Source: Micromonospora chokoriensis (lineage in GTDB: Bacteria > Actinomycetota > Actinomycetes > Mycobacteriales > Micromonosporaceae). From it: a DNA stretch of 64,000 nt. The stretch covers positions 3,968,001 through 4,032,000 of the forward strand of contig NZ_LT607409.1 in assembly GCF_900091505.1 (NCBI RefSeq), read 5' to 3'. The position numbers and the translations under genes were made by a program. The stretch's first letter is position 1. Every line of letters begins with the position of its first letter. Positions 35,591 through 43,981 of the stretch are shown in pieces. The notes below the pieces were generated by a model that saw only the letters and a program-made list of their open reading frames with translations, was not told the origin of the DNA and did not search any database.

Positions 35591-36475
35591 GTCGCAGGCG
35601 CCGTTGAAGCCGAAGCCTGCCTTGTTGGCCTCGCCGATCCGGCTGATCCAGTCCACTGCCTCGCCGGCGATCTCGTGGTGGATCGGGTCGGCGTTCGGTG
35701 GGAAGAAGTACTGCCGGCCGCCCATCTCGTGCGCGTCGACGAACACCTGCGGCGGGTAGCGGCGCAGCAGTTCGAGCTTGCCGTCGGTCTCCTGCTGGGT
35801 GCGGGCGCACCAGTCCCGTTCAGGTCGAAGCCGAAGTCGTTCTGCCGCCGTGTCGCATCGCGGCCGTCCGGGTTCTGGGTGGGGACGATGATGGTAACCA
35901 GGTTGTCGTTGCGCCGTGCGACCTCGCAGGACAGGCCCGCCGCCAACTCGTACAGCGTCTTGAGCGCCGCGTCGGTGCCGCTCTTCACACCACCGTGCAC
36001 GTTGGCGGTGACCCAGACGATGGCCGGGCTGTCCATCGCCGTACGGGCGGCCGTCCGCGCGGTGGTCCGGCGCGGGTCGCGCAGGTCCCGTACGTCGTCG
36101 GCGATCGTCCGCAGCGCGGCGGGCCGCATGTTGCGCTCGTTGGACACCACCGTGTACGGCAGTGGCTGGCCGAGGACGCACCCCGGTGACGACCCGGTTG
36201 GAGGCGCGGTCGACGGCCCCGAGGTACGTGCGGACCTCGTCGTTGGTGACGACCCGCTCCTGCCCCACGCCGAGGGGGAAGCCGAGCACCGCCTCCGGGC
36301 CCGGCACAGTGCCCAGCCGTGCGGTCGGGTCACTGCTGCACCGCGACGGCGGTGCGGCGCAAGCTGTCGACGTGCCGCTGACCAGGGGAGTCATGCCGAG
36401 CAGAAGCGCGACGGTGGCCGCACCCGCCAGCCGTTTCGGAGGGACCGTCCAGAACGGACCCGACGATGGGGGCAT
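35530..36475 (-). pseudogene. M14 zinc carboxypeptidase, frameshifted and truncated
   Basis: The protein starts at 36475 with a signal peptide (GAATVALLLGMTPLVSGTST) and runs to about 36180, where the frame changes to give VLGQPLPYTVVSNERNM. This second frame includes VWVTANVHGGVKSGTDAA and VPTQNPDGRDATRR, the zinc-site region. Near 35818 one base appears missing from a CCCGG (now CCCG), and the first frame returns with DWCARTQQETDGKLELLRRY and VFVDAHEMGGRQYFFPPNAD. Similarity ends around 35550, where the XRE fragment meets it head-on. The two shifts compensate, so sequencing error could explain them, but the missing C-terminus argues for real decay. Confidence 0.75.
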
Positions 36476-36627
36476 GTCTCGGGTTCCCTTCCGGGGAAGA
36501 TCCTCGCGGTGGCCGGAGCCTATGAACGGTGGATTCGACGGTTCAGGCCTGATCGACTGCGACGACTGTCCGGGATGCCGGTGCGACGACGGGCTGGCAG
36601 GATGAGAGCGTTGTCGATGCCTGAAAG

Positions 36628-37008
36628 GTGGAGACGTTGACGGAGATCATCACGCTCTCGGTTTATCCAGATTCCTCCTCCGCCGACGCTCGGCGATCCC
36701 TGGCGTCCTGGCTGCGCGCCGACGCCCGGCTCCGCGAGGCGGTCACCACCACGCCCACGGACGGGACGTCGACCGACGACGCCGACGTGCTGCGGCTGGC
36801 GGTCGGCGGGGCGGGCGCCGCCATGGTGCTGGTGCAGGCGGTCGCCGACTGGCTGAGCAACCGTCGTGAGGACGTGACGGTCCAGCTCAGCCGTCCCGGC
36901 TGGTCGGCCGAGCTGGACGTGCACCAGGCTCGGGACATGGGCCAGGTGACCGCCCTCGTCGAGACGACGGTGCGCGCGGTCACCCCCGAGGAGGGAAGGC
37001 TCCCTTGA
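36628..37008 (+). CDS. EACC1-type effector-associated protein
   Basis: A 126-aa single-domain protein with the hydrophobic/Gly segment LRLAVGGAGAAMVLVQAVADW (split after 20: the last W follows) and the strand EDVTVQLSRPGWSAELDVHQ. This matches the effector-associated constant component 1 family, small proteins that usually sit beside caspase-like, trypsin-like or STAND NTPase genes in bacterial conflict systems. Here no such effector gene follows: the next gene is a convergent chitinase. Start GTG 36628, or TTG 36637 with AGGTGGAG upstream. The stop codon lies inside a palindrome (36998-37062). Confidence 0.6.
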   Translation: METLTEIITLSVYPDSSSADARRSLASWLRADARLREAVTTTPTDGTSTDDADVLRLAVGGAGAAMVLVQAVADWLSNRREDVTVQLSRPGWSAELDVHQARDMGQVTALVETTVRAVTPEEGRLP

Positions 37009-37062
37009 TCACGTGAGGAGGGGGTCCGAAGACCTGATCCTCGTCCCGTGATCAAGGGAGCC
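36998..37062. terminator. Palindrome carrying the stop codon of the EACC1 gene; terminator between convergent genes
   Basis: 16-bp perfect arms GGCTCCCTTGATCACG (36998-37013) and CGTGATCAAGGGAGCC (37047-37062). The 33-nt interval holds a second stem (GAGGA with TCCTC and GGTC-CGAA-GACC). The TGA of the EACC1 gene is 37006-37008, within the left arm. Confidence 0.85.
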
Positions 37063-37076
37063 CGGGAGAAGTGCGG

Positions 37077-38402
37077 CTACCAGGTGGTCAGGCCGAGGTC
37101 GATCGTCCTGGTCAGCGTGGCGTTGTCGTCGTCGCCGTCGAGCGACCAGACCATCGCGCCACCCAGGCCGGCCCGGCGGATGTAGAGCGTCTTCTGCAAC
37201 ACGACGGCCGGGTCGTCGTACGTCCACACTGTCGTACCGTCGAACAACCAGGCGTGCCCGGCGCGGAGGTCGCGGTGCACGGTGAACCCGTTGCCGGCCA
37301 GGGTCTTGAGCCTCTTGTAGTCCTCGTTGCCGGCCTCGAAGGTGGCCGGCGCGGGCCCGGTGGCCGGCTGGAAGAGGCCGTTGCCGCCACCGGTGATGCC
37401 GGTCCAGCCGCGACCGTAGTACGGAATGCCGAGCACCAGCTTGTCGCGGGGCGCGCCACGGGCGATCCACCCGTCGACGGCCACCTCGACAGAGAAGTCC
37501 GGGTTGTCCGGCGATCCGGTCGGCACGCGCAGCGCGGACTGCTGGTTGGCCCTGGCGTCCCAGCCGCCGTGGAAGTCGTACCCCTGCACGGTGGCGAAGT
37601 CCAGGTACTTGAAGATCTTGCGGCCCTCGTAGCCGGCGTCCATGAAGGCCGGGCTGGCCGGCAGGAAGGCGGTCAGCGGGTGGTGGGTGCGGGTCTTGCG
37701 CCCGAGGGCGTCGAGTTGCCGGCGGAACTCGGCGAGCAGCCTGGTGAAGTTCTCCCGGTCCTCCGGGCGGATCACGTTGCCGGGCTCACCCTCCGAGCCG
37801 GGCCACTCCCAGTCGAGGTCGATGCCGTCGAAGACACCGGCCCCGGCGCCCGGGCTGCCGGGAAGGTTGCCCTTGAGGTAGAGGTCGATGCAGGACGCGA
37901 CGAACGCCTTGCGGGAGGCGTCGGTGCGGGCGGCGTTCGAGAAGTACGTCGACCAGCTCCAACCGCCCAGCGAGATCAGCACCTGGAGCTTCGGGTGCTT
38001 GGCCTTGAGCTTGGCGAGCTGGTTGAAGTTGCCGTTGAGGGCCTGACCGGGTGCGTCGGCGACGCCGTCCACGCTCTCCTCGGCGGGAACCGGTCGCTGG
38101 TAGTCGGCCCAGGCGTCGCCCTCGCCCGGCCCGCCGTCGACGTAGCAGCGGCCGTCCTCGCTGACGTTGCCGAACGCGTAGTTGATGTGGGTGAGACGGC
38201 TCGCCGCCCCGGAGGTGTCGAGCTTCTTCACCGGGAACGCCCGGCCGTAGATGCCCCACTGGGTGAAGTAGCCGACCCGGTGGTAGCCGGTGCGGTGCTG
38301 CTTGTTGTCGCCCGCGCTCGCGGCGGCGGGCGGGGCTGCGGTGATCAGCAGGGTCGCCAGTGTGACGACGGCGGTGAGACGGCGGTGGCGGAATGGTCGC
38401 AT
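37077..38402 (-). CDS. Secreted GH18 chitinase
   Basis: A 441-aa secreted enzyme. The signal peptide covers residues 1-30 (LATLLITAAPPAAASA). The GH18 TIM barrel fills the rest: HRVGYFTQWGIYGRAFPVKK (first strand), VLISLGGWSWSTYF (strand 3) and the catalytic FDGIDLDWEWPG motif whose Glu is the proton donor; a chitin-insertion domain lies near 290-360. No carbohydrate-binding module. It would release chitin oligosaccharides by the retaining, substrate-assisted mechanism. ATG 38402 follows GGGAG. Upstream 38403-38547 is AT-rich for this genome and should hold the promoter. Confidence 0.94.
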   Translation of the reverse strand: MRPFRHRRLTAVVTLATLLITAAPPAAASAGDNKQHRTGYHRVGYFTQWGIYGRAFPVKKLDTSGAASRLTHINYAFGNVSEDGRCYVDGGPGEGDAWADYQRPVPAEESVDGVADAPGQALNGNFNQLAKLKAKHPKLQVLISLGGWSWSTYFSNAARTDASRKAFVASCIDLYLKGNLPGSPGAGAGVFDGIDLDWEWPGSEGEPGNVIRPEDRENFTRLLAEFRRQLDALGRKTRTHHPLTAFLPASPAFMDAGYEGRKIFKYLDFATVQGYDFHGGWDARANQQSALRVPTGSPDNPDFSVEVAVDGWIARGAPRDKLVLGIPYYGRGWTGITGGGNGLFQPATGPAPATFEAGNEDYKRLKTLAGNGFTVHRDLRAGHAWLFDGTTVWTYDDPAVVLQKTLYIRRAGLGGAMVWSLDGDDDNATLTRTIDLGLTTW

Positions 38403-38520
38403 CGGCACACTCCCACGAGGTGTCAAGCAGAATAGTAAAGACACTTATCTGATTGATGAAGTTAAGCCGGTGACCGTCCACGGTCAAGAGCCGTCCAGCC
38501 ACATGGGGGATTGTGACGGC

Positions 38521-38536
38521 GTTACCCGGTGGTAAC
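38521..38536 (+). promoter_or_regulatory. Palindromic operator before the BASS gene
   Basis: GTTACC-CGGT-GGTAAC, perfect 6-bp arms, ending 11 bases before the start codon. Binding here would block transcription start or translation. Confidence 0.45.
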
Positions 38537-38547
38537 GATGTTGTGCC

Positions 38548-39432
38548 ATGGACTCCGCCCTGACTTTGATCGGACTGCCCATCGCCCTCGGCGTCATCAT
38601 GCTCGGTCTGGGTCTCGGACTGACCATCGCCGACTTCCGCCGGGTGGCCCAGCACCCGCGAGCCGCCGTCATCGCCCTGGTGTGTCAGGTGCTGGTGCTG
38701 CCGGCGCTCTGCTTCTGCCTCGTCCTCGCCTTCGACCTGGCACCGGAGTTGGCCGTCGGCATGATGCTGCTGGCCGCCTCGCCGGGCGGCACGACGGCCA
38801 ACCTCTACAGTCACCTGTTCGGCGGGCATGTGGCCCTGAACATCACCCTGACCGCCATCAACTCGGTGCTCGCCGTGTTCACACTGCCGGTCCTGGTAAA
38901 CCTGTCGGCGGCGTACTTCCTGCCCGACGGGCGAAGCCTCGGCCTCCAGTTCGACAAGGTGGTGCAGGTCTTCGCCATCGTGCTCGTCCCGGTCGCGATC
39001 GGCATGCTGATCCGCGCCCGCATGCCACACGTCGCCGAGCGTCTGAACCGCCCGGTGCGCGTCCTCTCCGTCGTGGTGCTCGTCGCCGTCATCGCCGGCG
39101 CGGTGCTCGGCGAACGGGAGAACATCGCCGACTACTTCGTCGCGGTCGGCCTGGCGGTGCTCGCGTTCAACCTGCTGAGCCTCGCCATCGGCTACGGGGT
39201 GCCCCGACTCGCCGGAGTCGACCGGAGCGCCGCGACGGCCGCCGGATTCGAGATCGGCATCCACAACAGCACCCTGGCCATCACCATCGCGCTCAGCCCG
39301 GCGCTGCTCGACAGCACCCAGATGGCGATCCCCGGAGCCGTCTACGGCATCGTCATGTTCTTCACCGCAGCGGCCTTCGGCTACCTCGTGACCCGCGTCC
39401 GCACCCGGTCCGCCGCGACGTCGACACCCTGA
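38548..39432 (+). CDS. Bile acid:sodium symporter (BASS) family transporter
   Basis: A 294-aa membrane protein with nine or ten helices. The crossover regions LAASPGGTTANLYSHLFGGH (about 76-95) and GFEIGIHNSTLAITIALSPA (about 231-250) are the conserved sodium and substrate sites of the BASS fold. Bacterial members take up organic anions such as pantoate or 2-oxo acids; the substrate here is unknown. The gene is single, behind a perfect palindrome, and ends at a strong hairpin. Confidence 0.9.
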   Translation: MDSALTLIGLPIALGVIMLGLGLGLTIADFRRVAQHPRAAVIALVCQVLVLPALCFCLVLAFDLAPELAVGMMLLAASPGGTTANLYSHLFGGHVALNITLTAINSVLAVFTLPVLVNLSAAYFLPDGRSLGLQFDKVVQVFAIVLVPVAIGMLIRARMPHVAERLNRPVRVLSVVVLVAVIAGAVLGERENIADYFVAVGLAVLAFNLLSLAIGYGVPRLAGVDRSAATAAGFEIGIHNSTLAITIALSPALLDSTQMAIPGAVYGIVMFFTAAAFGYLVTRVRTRSAATSTP

Positions 39433-39442
39433 CGGGCGTGGT

Positions 39443-39477
39443 GCCGGCCCGGTCGCCGCACAGCCGACCGGGCCGGC
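39443..39477. terminator. Bidirectional terminator between BASS and F420-enzyme genes
   Basis: 13-bp perfect arms GCCGGCCCGGTCG (39443-39455) and CGACCGGGCCGGC (39465-39477), loop of 9. Confidence 0.85.
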
Positions 39478-39480
39478 CGC

Positions 39481-39900
39481 TCAGCCGACCTGGCTGTTGT
39501 CCTTCAGCGAGCCCCAGCCGTGCCAGCGGTCGATCTCGATCAGGGCACTGACCCGGCCACGATCACGCCGGGGGTACGCGTTGCCGGTGTAGTGCGTGGC
39601 CAACCGGTCGATGTCCGCGAAGTCCTCGTCGGCGCGCAGCTCGGCGACGTGCCCGATGATGCTCACGTGGGTGTACCAGCCGGCCTCGTCCAGGACGGTG
39701 AGCGACACCCGCGGGTCGTTGCGGACGTGCTCCAACCGACGACGGCTCTCGTCCATGTTCACCAGGATCCGACCGTCCTCCCACAGGTACCAGGTGGCGG
39801 CGGACACCGGCTGACCACCGTTGCGAAGCGTGGTCATGACAGCCGGGTTCGGCTTGCGCAGCATCTCGACCGCGGCCTCGGGGAGCGGTGGCTTGGACAT
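39481..39900 (-). CDS. PPOX-class F420-dependent oxidoreductase
   Basis: A 139-aa split-barrel flavoprotein-fold protein: VMTTLRNGGQPVSAATWYLW at the start, then GRILVNMDESRRRLEHVRND, the pattern of the FDOR-B group that binds F420. SLTVLDEAGWYTHVSIIGHV follows. Actinobacterial members reduce various enones or are of unknown role. ATG 39900 follows AGGAGA. The gene is separate from the similar PNPOx-like gene 88 bases upstream on the same strand. Confidence 0.85.
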   Translation of the reverse strand: MSKPPLPEAAVEMLRKPNPAVMTTLRNGGQPVSAATWYLWEDGRILVNMDESRRRLEHVRNDPRVSLTVLDEAGWYTHVSIIGHVAELRADEDFADIDRLATHYTGNAYPRRDRGRVSALIEIDRWHGWGSLKDNSQVG

Positions 39901-39988
39901 GAGGTCTCCTCGTCGCGACAACGTTTACCCCCTGCACGTTACGCACCCGCAGACCCGATCACGGCGGTACGCGCGGGACCTCGCGCGG

Positions 39989-40444
39989 TCAGCCGAGCCA
40001 GCGGCCGTCCCGCATGAGGACGCGTCCCCGCAGCTCGTTCGCCTCCCGCCAGGCCTGGATGCGCTGCGGTCTGATCAGAAAGTACTGGTAGGGCTCGTCG
40101 AGGGCCTTCGGGTCGAAACCCGTCTTGGCCGCGAACGCGTCACCCGTCCGGGGCCCGAGGTCGGCGATGTCCACCGGCTCGGCGATGCCGTCGACGATGA
40201 CGACGTCGCGCGTCGGCCCGAGGCTGAGTCGCACCCGGCCGTCCGCCACCAGGTTGCGGCCGGTGACCGAGGCACGCGGCGTCGAGATGAGGACGGCGGT
40301 CCCGTCCCAGAGGAACGACAGTGGGATGAGGTGTACGCCCCCTGGGGAACCCGCCGTCGCGACCCAGAGGTCGACGTCGTTCTCCAGTCTGGCGCGGGTG
40401 TCCCGAAGTCTCTGCTCAAGCCCGCGCGGCGCAACGTCCGTCAT
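39989..40444 (-). CDS. Pyridoxamine 5'-phosphate oxidase-like split-barrel protein
   Basis: A 151-aa PNPOx-like protein: LWVATAGSPGGVHLIPLSFL, GTAVLISTPRASVTGRNLVA and VRLSLGPTRDVVIVDGIAEP are the barrel strands. It may bind FMN or F420; the substrate is not evident. GGAGGA precedes the ATG at 40444. The gene begins 12 bases after the stop of a VOC protein, so the pair is probably one unit. Confidence 0.82.
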   Translation of the reverse strand: MTDVAPRGLEQRLRDTRARLENDVDLWVATAGSPGGVHLIPLSFLWDGTAVLISTPRASVTGRNLVADGRVRLSLGPTRDVVIVDGIAEPVDIADLGPRTGDAFAAKTGFDPKALDEPYQYFLIRPQRIQAWREANELRGRVLMRDGRWLG

Positions 40445-40455
40445 GCTTCCTCCGG

Positions 40456-41082
40456 TCACTTCGCGGTCGCCAGCGACGCGGCTTCCCAGGCGAACCCGTC
40501 CGGGTCGGTGAACTGTCCGGGGTCGCCGCCGATCGTGATTCGGTGCGACCCGGTGCCGTCGGGGGCGACGCCGACGTCCCGGGCGAGGGCGCGACGCCGG
40601 TACAGCGCGAGCTTCACGGGACTGGACCCAGCTACGAACTCGACGTACATGCGGCCGAAGCTCCTCGCCACGGCGAGGCCGCGCTCGACGTAGAACCGCT
40701 TGCTCGCCGCCACGTCCGCGACTCCGAGCAGAAGCACGAAATCGTCGATCTGCCGGGTAGCCGGGCCGCTGTTCTTCTTCGCCGAGGTCGCGATCTTCCA
40801 GATCGTCCCGTCCGGGGCTTGCACGACACCGCCGTAGCCCCAGAGCGACGTCGCGGCGGGCTTCAGCGCCGTGGCGCCGGCGTCCAGGGCGGTGCCGACG
40901 AGTCCGTCGACGGTGGCCGGTTGGGACACCGTGAGCGCCAGCGCGAACCCCCGGAAGCCGCTCGTCGGCGCGTCCGAGGCCCGCAGACGAATCTGTTTGT
41001 CCAGACCGAAGGCGGCACTGTAGAAGCGCTGGGCGGCCGTGGGGTCGGCCACGTCGAGGGTGACGGATGCGATGGATGTCAT
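40456..41082 (-). CDS. VOC-family (glyoxalase/dioxygenase-fold) protein
   Basis: A 208-aa protein with two betaalphabetabetabeta modules: SIASVTLDVADPTAAQRFYS at the start and IDDFVLLLGVADVAASKRFY in the middle. The metal-binding residues of classical glyoxalase are not clearly kept, so it may be a binding or resistance protein. The ATG at 41082 is preceded by TAGCGT (41095-41090) at exactly 7 bases, which fits a leaderless transcript. An alternative GTG is 9 bases upstream. Confidence 0.82.
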   Translation of the reverse strand: MTSIASVTLDVADPTAAQRFYSAAFGLDKQIRLRASDAPTSGFRGFALALTVSQPATVDGLVGTALDAGATALKPAATSLWGYGGVVQAPDGTIWKIATSAKKNSGPATRQIDDFVLLLGVADVAASKRFYVERGLAVARSFGRMYVEFVAGSSPVKLALYRRRALARDVGVAPDGTGSHRITIGGDPGQFTDPDGFAWEAASLATAK

Positions 41083-41179
41083 GGTGATCACGCTAGGTGC
41101 GGTCCGACGACCGGCGCTTCTTGATTCCTGACCGGTCTCGTCAGCTGTCCCGAACGGTGCACATCGAGGACCGGACGGC

Positions 41180-41590
41180 TCAGCGAAGCTCTTGGATGCG
41201 GACCAGGTTGCCGGCGGGGTCGCGGAAGGCGCAGTCGCGGATGCCGTACGGCTGCTCGGTCGGCTCCTGGACGACCTCGGCGTCGCCGGCCTGCACCTTC
41301 TCGAAGGTGGTGTCGAGGTCCCGAGTGGCCAGCAGGATCCAGCCGTAGGTGCCCTTGGCCATCATCTCGGTGATGGTGCGGCGCTCGTCCTCGGTGGCAC
41401 CGGGGTCCGCGGCCGGCGGCGCCAGGAGGATGGACGTGCCGGGCTGGTCGGCGGGGCCGACAGTGATCCAACGCATCGCGCCCTGACCGACGTCGCTACG
41501 GACCTCGAAGCCGAGGGCGTCGCGGTAGAAGGCCAGGGAGGCGTCCGGGTCGGTGTGCGGCAGGGAGCAGGTGTGAATCGTGATGTTCAT
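41180..41590 (-). CDS. VOC-family protein, single-domain pair
   Basis: A 136-aa VOC protein: TIHTCSLPHTDPDASLAFYR, YGWILLATRDLDTTFEKVQA and YGIRDCAFRDPAGNLVRIQE. The last motif contains the usual metal-site Asp/Asn region. TAGCAT lies exactly 7 bases before the ATG (41603-41598), as in the neighbouring VOC gene, with a shared CTAGCrTGATC sequence, so both look leaderless. It is divergent from the epimerase gene. Function unknown. Confidence 0.84.
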   Translation of the reverse strand: MNITIHTCSLPHTDPDASLAFYRDALGFEVRSDVGQGAMRWITVGPADQPGTSILLAPPAADPGATEDERRTITEMMAKGTYGWILLATRDLDTTFEKVQAGDAEVVQEPTEQPYGIRDCAFRDPAGNLVRIQELR

Positions 41591-41658
41591 GTCGATCATG
41601 CTAGGGGGTCCGCACACCCGCGTGTGGGTTCGCGTCCGCTCCCGGTGAAGATGGGGTC

Positions 41659-42543
41659 ATGAGCGAATCCGCACTGCCCAGGCGTGTCGTCGTCACCGGT
41701 GCCACCGGCAAGCTCGGTCGCGCCGTCGTCACCCACCTCCGCGCGGTCGGCGTCGACGTGCTGGCGGTGGACCGCGCCGGTGGTCGCGACCCCCGCGACG
41801 TGGACGGCGAGTTCCTGCTGGTCGACCTGACCGACTACGGGCAGGTGGTGGAGGCGTTCACCGGGGGCGCCGACGAACACGCGGGTGGCGTCGACGCGGT
41901 CGTGCACCTGGCGGCGGTCCCGGCCCCCGGGCTGATGTCGAACGCGACCACGTTCGCCAACAACTCGGCCGCCACGTACAACGTGTTCGCCGCCGCCCGG
42001 GCGGCCGGGATCAAGCGGGTCGTCTGGGCGTCCAGCGAGACGGTGCTCGGGCTGCCGTTCGACACCCCACCGCCGTACGCGCCGGTCGACGAGGAGTACG
42101 CGCCGCGCCCCGAGTCGACGTACTCGCTGAACAAGGCGCTGGAGGAGGAGATGGCCCGGCACTTCTGCCGCTGGGACCCGGAGCTGGTCATGGTGGGCCT
42201 GCGCTTCTCCAACGTGATGGACGTCGAGGACTACGCGCCGTTCCCCTCGTTCGACGCCGACCCGAGCCTGCGCCGGTGGAACCTGTGGGGCTACATCGAC
42301 GCCCGCGACGGCGCGCAGGCGGTCGAGCGGGCACTCGCCCACGACCAGCCCGGCGCCGACGTGTTCATCATCGCCAACGCCGACACCGTGATGAGCAGGT
42401 CCAGCGCCAGCCTCATGGCCGAGGTCTACCCGGGTGTCGAGATCCGGAAGGACCTCGGCGAGCACGAGACCCTGCTCAGCATCGACAAGGCGCGACGGGT
42501 GCTCGGTTACGAGCCGCGGCACTCCTGGCGGGATCACGTGTAG
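41659..42543 (+). CDS. NAD-dependent epimerase/dehydratase family protein
   Basis: A 294-aa extended short-chain dehydrogenase. The nucleotide loop GATGKLGRAVVTHL is at residues 15-28, the catalytic Tyr-x3-Lys is YSLNK (about residues 155-159), and the Ser in WASSETVLG completes the triad. Such proteins act on nucleotide sugars or related uronates; no glycosyltransferase partner is nearby. The ATG follows GAAGATGGGG. The gene ends 6 bases before the convergent glucanase stop. Confidence 0.88.
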   Translation: MSESALPRRVVVTGATGKLGRAVVTHLRAVGVDVLAVDRAGGRDPRDVDGEFLLVDLTDYGQVVEAFTGGADEHAGGVDAVVHLAAVPAPGLMSNATTFANNSAATYNVFAAARAAGIKRVVWASSETVLGLPFDTPPPYAPVDEEYAPRPESTYSLNKALEEEMARHFCRWDPELVMVGLRFSNVMDVEDYAPFPSFDADPSLRRWNLWGYIDARDGAQAVERALAHDQPGADVFIIANADTVMSRSSASLMAEVYPGVEIRKDLGEHETLLSIDKARRVLGYEPRHSWRDHV

Positions 42544-42549
42544 GTCGGC

Positions 42550-43653
42550 TCAGCGGGCCGCCTGGTACGCGCGACCGACGGCGGTCGCCTCGCTGCCGGT
42601 GCGGAACAGCCCGGTCTGGTCCTTGTCCGTGGCGGGCAGGCCGAACCACGCGTACCGCTGGAGCCAGGACAGGCCACCGAGCATCTTCGTCGCCGCGGTG
42701 AGGAAAGCGGCCTGCTGAGCCTGGGTCGGGAAGCGGACGCCGTCGGAGAAGTCGATCAGGGCGAACTCGGTGAGCCAGATCGGCAGCCCGTAGCGGTCGT
42801 GCACGCCCTGGAGGTACGACCTGAGCTGGTTGACCGCGTTGGCCGTGGTGAAGTCGCCGCCGTACCAGTGCAGGGCGATGAAGTCGACGCGGTAGCCGCG
42901 CTGCTTCGCGCCGGTCATGAAACGGTCGAGCCACTCGCCGGGCCGGTCACCGCCCCAGGCCACCGCCGGGCTGCCCAGCGGAAGGCCCGTGGCCTGCAAC
43001 CGCGGCCACAGGTCCAGCGCCTGCTCCACGGTCATCTCGGCCTGGCCCTTCAGGTCCGGCTCGTTGAACCCGAGCAGGTACCTGCCGTTCTGCTTTGCCT
43101 GCTGGAGGTTGGTGGCGGTGACGCTCTTCGCGCCCCAGATCATCGGGACGAACTCGGTGCCCTTCGGGCTGGTGACGCCCTGGTGCTTCACGTCCCAGGT
43201 GTAGTACCAACTCGCGCCGGAGTTCGCGAGCGCCTGGTTGACCCCGTCGAAGGTCCACACCCCGACGCCCTTGCGCTTCGAGGTCACCGTCGGCGCCGCC
43301 GGGGCGACCGGACGCCCGGTCGTCGGCTTCACCGACGGGGTCGCCGACGGGTTCACCGCCGTCGGGCTCGCCGTGGCGGCGGGCGTGGTCACGGTGGAAG
43401 CGCCGAGCTCCGGGTCGGTGGGCGGCGGCGCGTCGACCGCCTGCGTCGTGGCCGGGGCGGGCGTCGGCCCGGTCGGTTGCATCACGACGACCACACCACT
43501 GACCAGTACGGCGACCACGGCGGCCACGACGAGCGGCCACAGCAGACGCCGCGCACCTGTCGGGAGGCGGCCGAGCAGCCCGCGTCGGGGGTCCGCGTGG
43601 ACACCTCGACCGCCCCTCGGGGCGTCCGCTTCTCCCGGGCCGGTTGCGCGCAT
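42550..43653 (-). CDS. Membrane-anchored GH128-like endo-beta-1,3-glucanase
   Basis: A 367-aa protein. One membrane anchor (about 36-58; LVVAAVVAVLVSGVVVVMQP) is followed by a Thr/Pro/Ala linker (about 60-125) and a TIM-barrel of the glycosyl hydrolase catalytic-core type (about 128-367). The acid/base Glu is in LLGFNEPDLKGQ and the nucleophile Glu in PIWLTEFALIDF, as in GH128 beta-1,3-glucanases that attack fungal walls. ATG 43653 was chosen for the AAGGAG upstream and the position of the anchor; an ATG at 43680 is possible. Confidence 0.85.
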   Translation of the reverse strand: MRATGPGEADAPRGGRGVHADPRRGLLGRLPTGARRLLWPLVVAAVVAVLVSGVVVVMQPTGPTPAPATTQAVDAPPPTDPELGASTVTTPAATASPTAVNPSATPSVKPTTGRPVAPAAPTVTSKRKGVGVWTFDGVNQALANSGASWYYTWDVKHQGVTSPKGTEFVPMIWGAKSVTATNLQQAKQNGRYLLGFNEPDLKGQAEMTVEQALDLWPRLQATGLPLGSPAVAWGGDRPGEWLDRFMTGAKQRGYRVDFIALHWYGGDFTTANAVNQLRSYLQGVHDRYGLPIWLTEFALIDFSDGVRFPTQAQQAAFLTAATKMLGGLSWLQRYAWFGLPATDKDQTGLFRTGSEATAVGRAYQAAR

Positions 43654-43981
43654 CGTCTCGACTCCTTCGTGTGCTCGCATCGCTGTTCGATGCCGCGTCG
43701 GCGGGTGGATCCCGCCGACGCCCCACATCAGGAGACTCGCCAGCCGTACCCGGATAACAGTTTCACCGAAACCGCGGCGGCGCCCTGCCGGCGTGCCCGT
43801 TGGAGATCCGGTATAAGCCCCCGAAAAAAGCCCGAAAATGGATAATATCCTCATGGTGAACAGGCGGGACCGGTCGGCGAGGAGGCCCGGAGCTATGGCA
43901 GCGGGGCAGGTCGCCGAGCACCGTCAGCACGTCGGCGTGCCCGTGTCGGCGGCCCTGGCCGGCTGAGCGGTCCCGCCGTCC
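43654..43981. other. Intergenic stretch between GH128-like and LtrA genes
   Basis: No gene is supported. An AT-rich patch at 43812-43858 contains the direct repeat GCCCCCGAAAAAAG / GCCCGAAAA and GATAATATCC, and probably holds the promoter of the leftward glucanase gene. Confidence 0.5.

Noticed and set aside
43853..43966. 37-codon small ORF upstream of the LtrA gene
   Set aside because: No ribosome-binding site, no recognisable features; chance frame.
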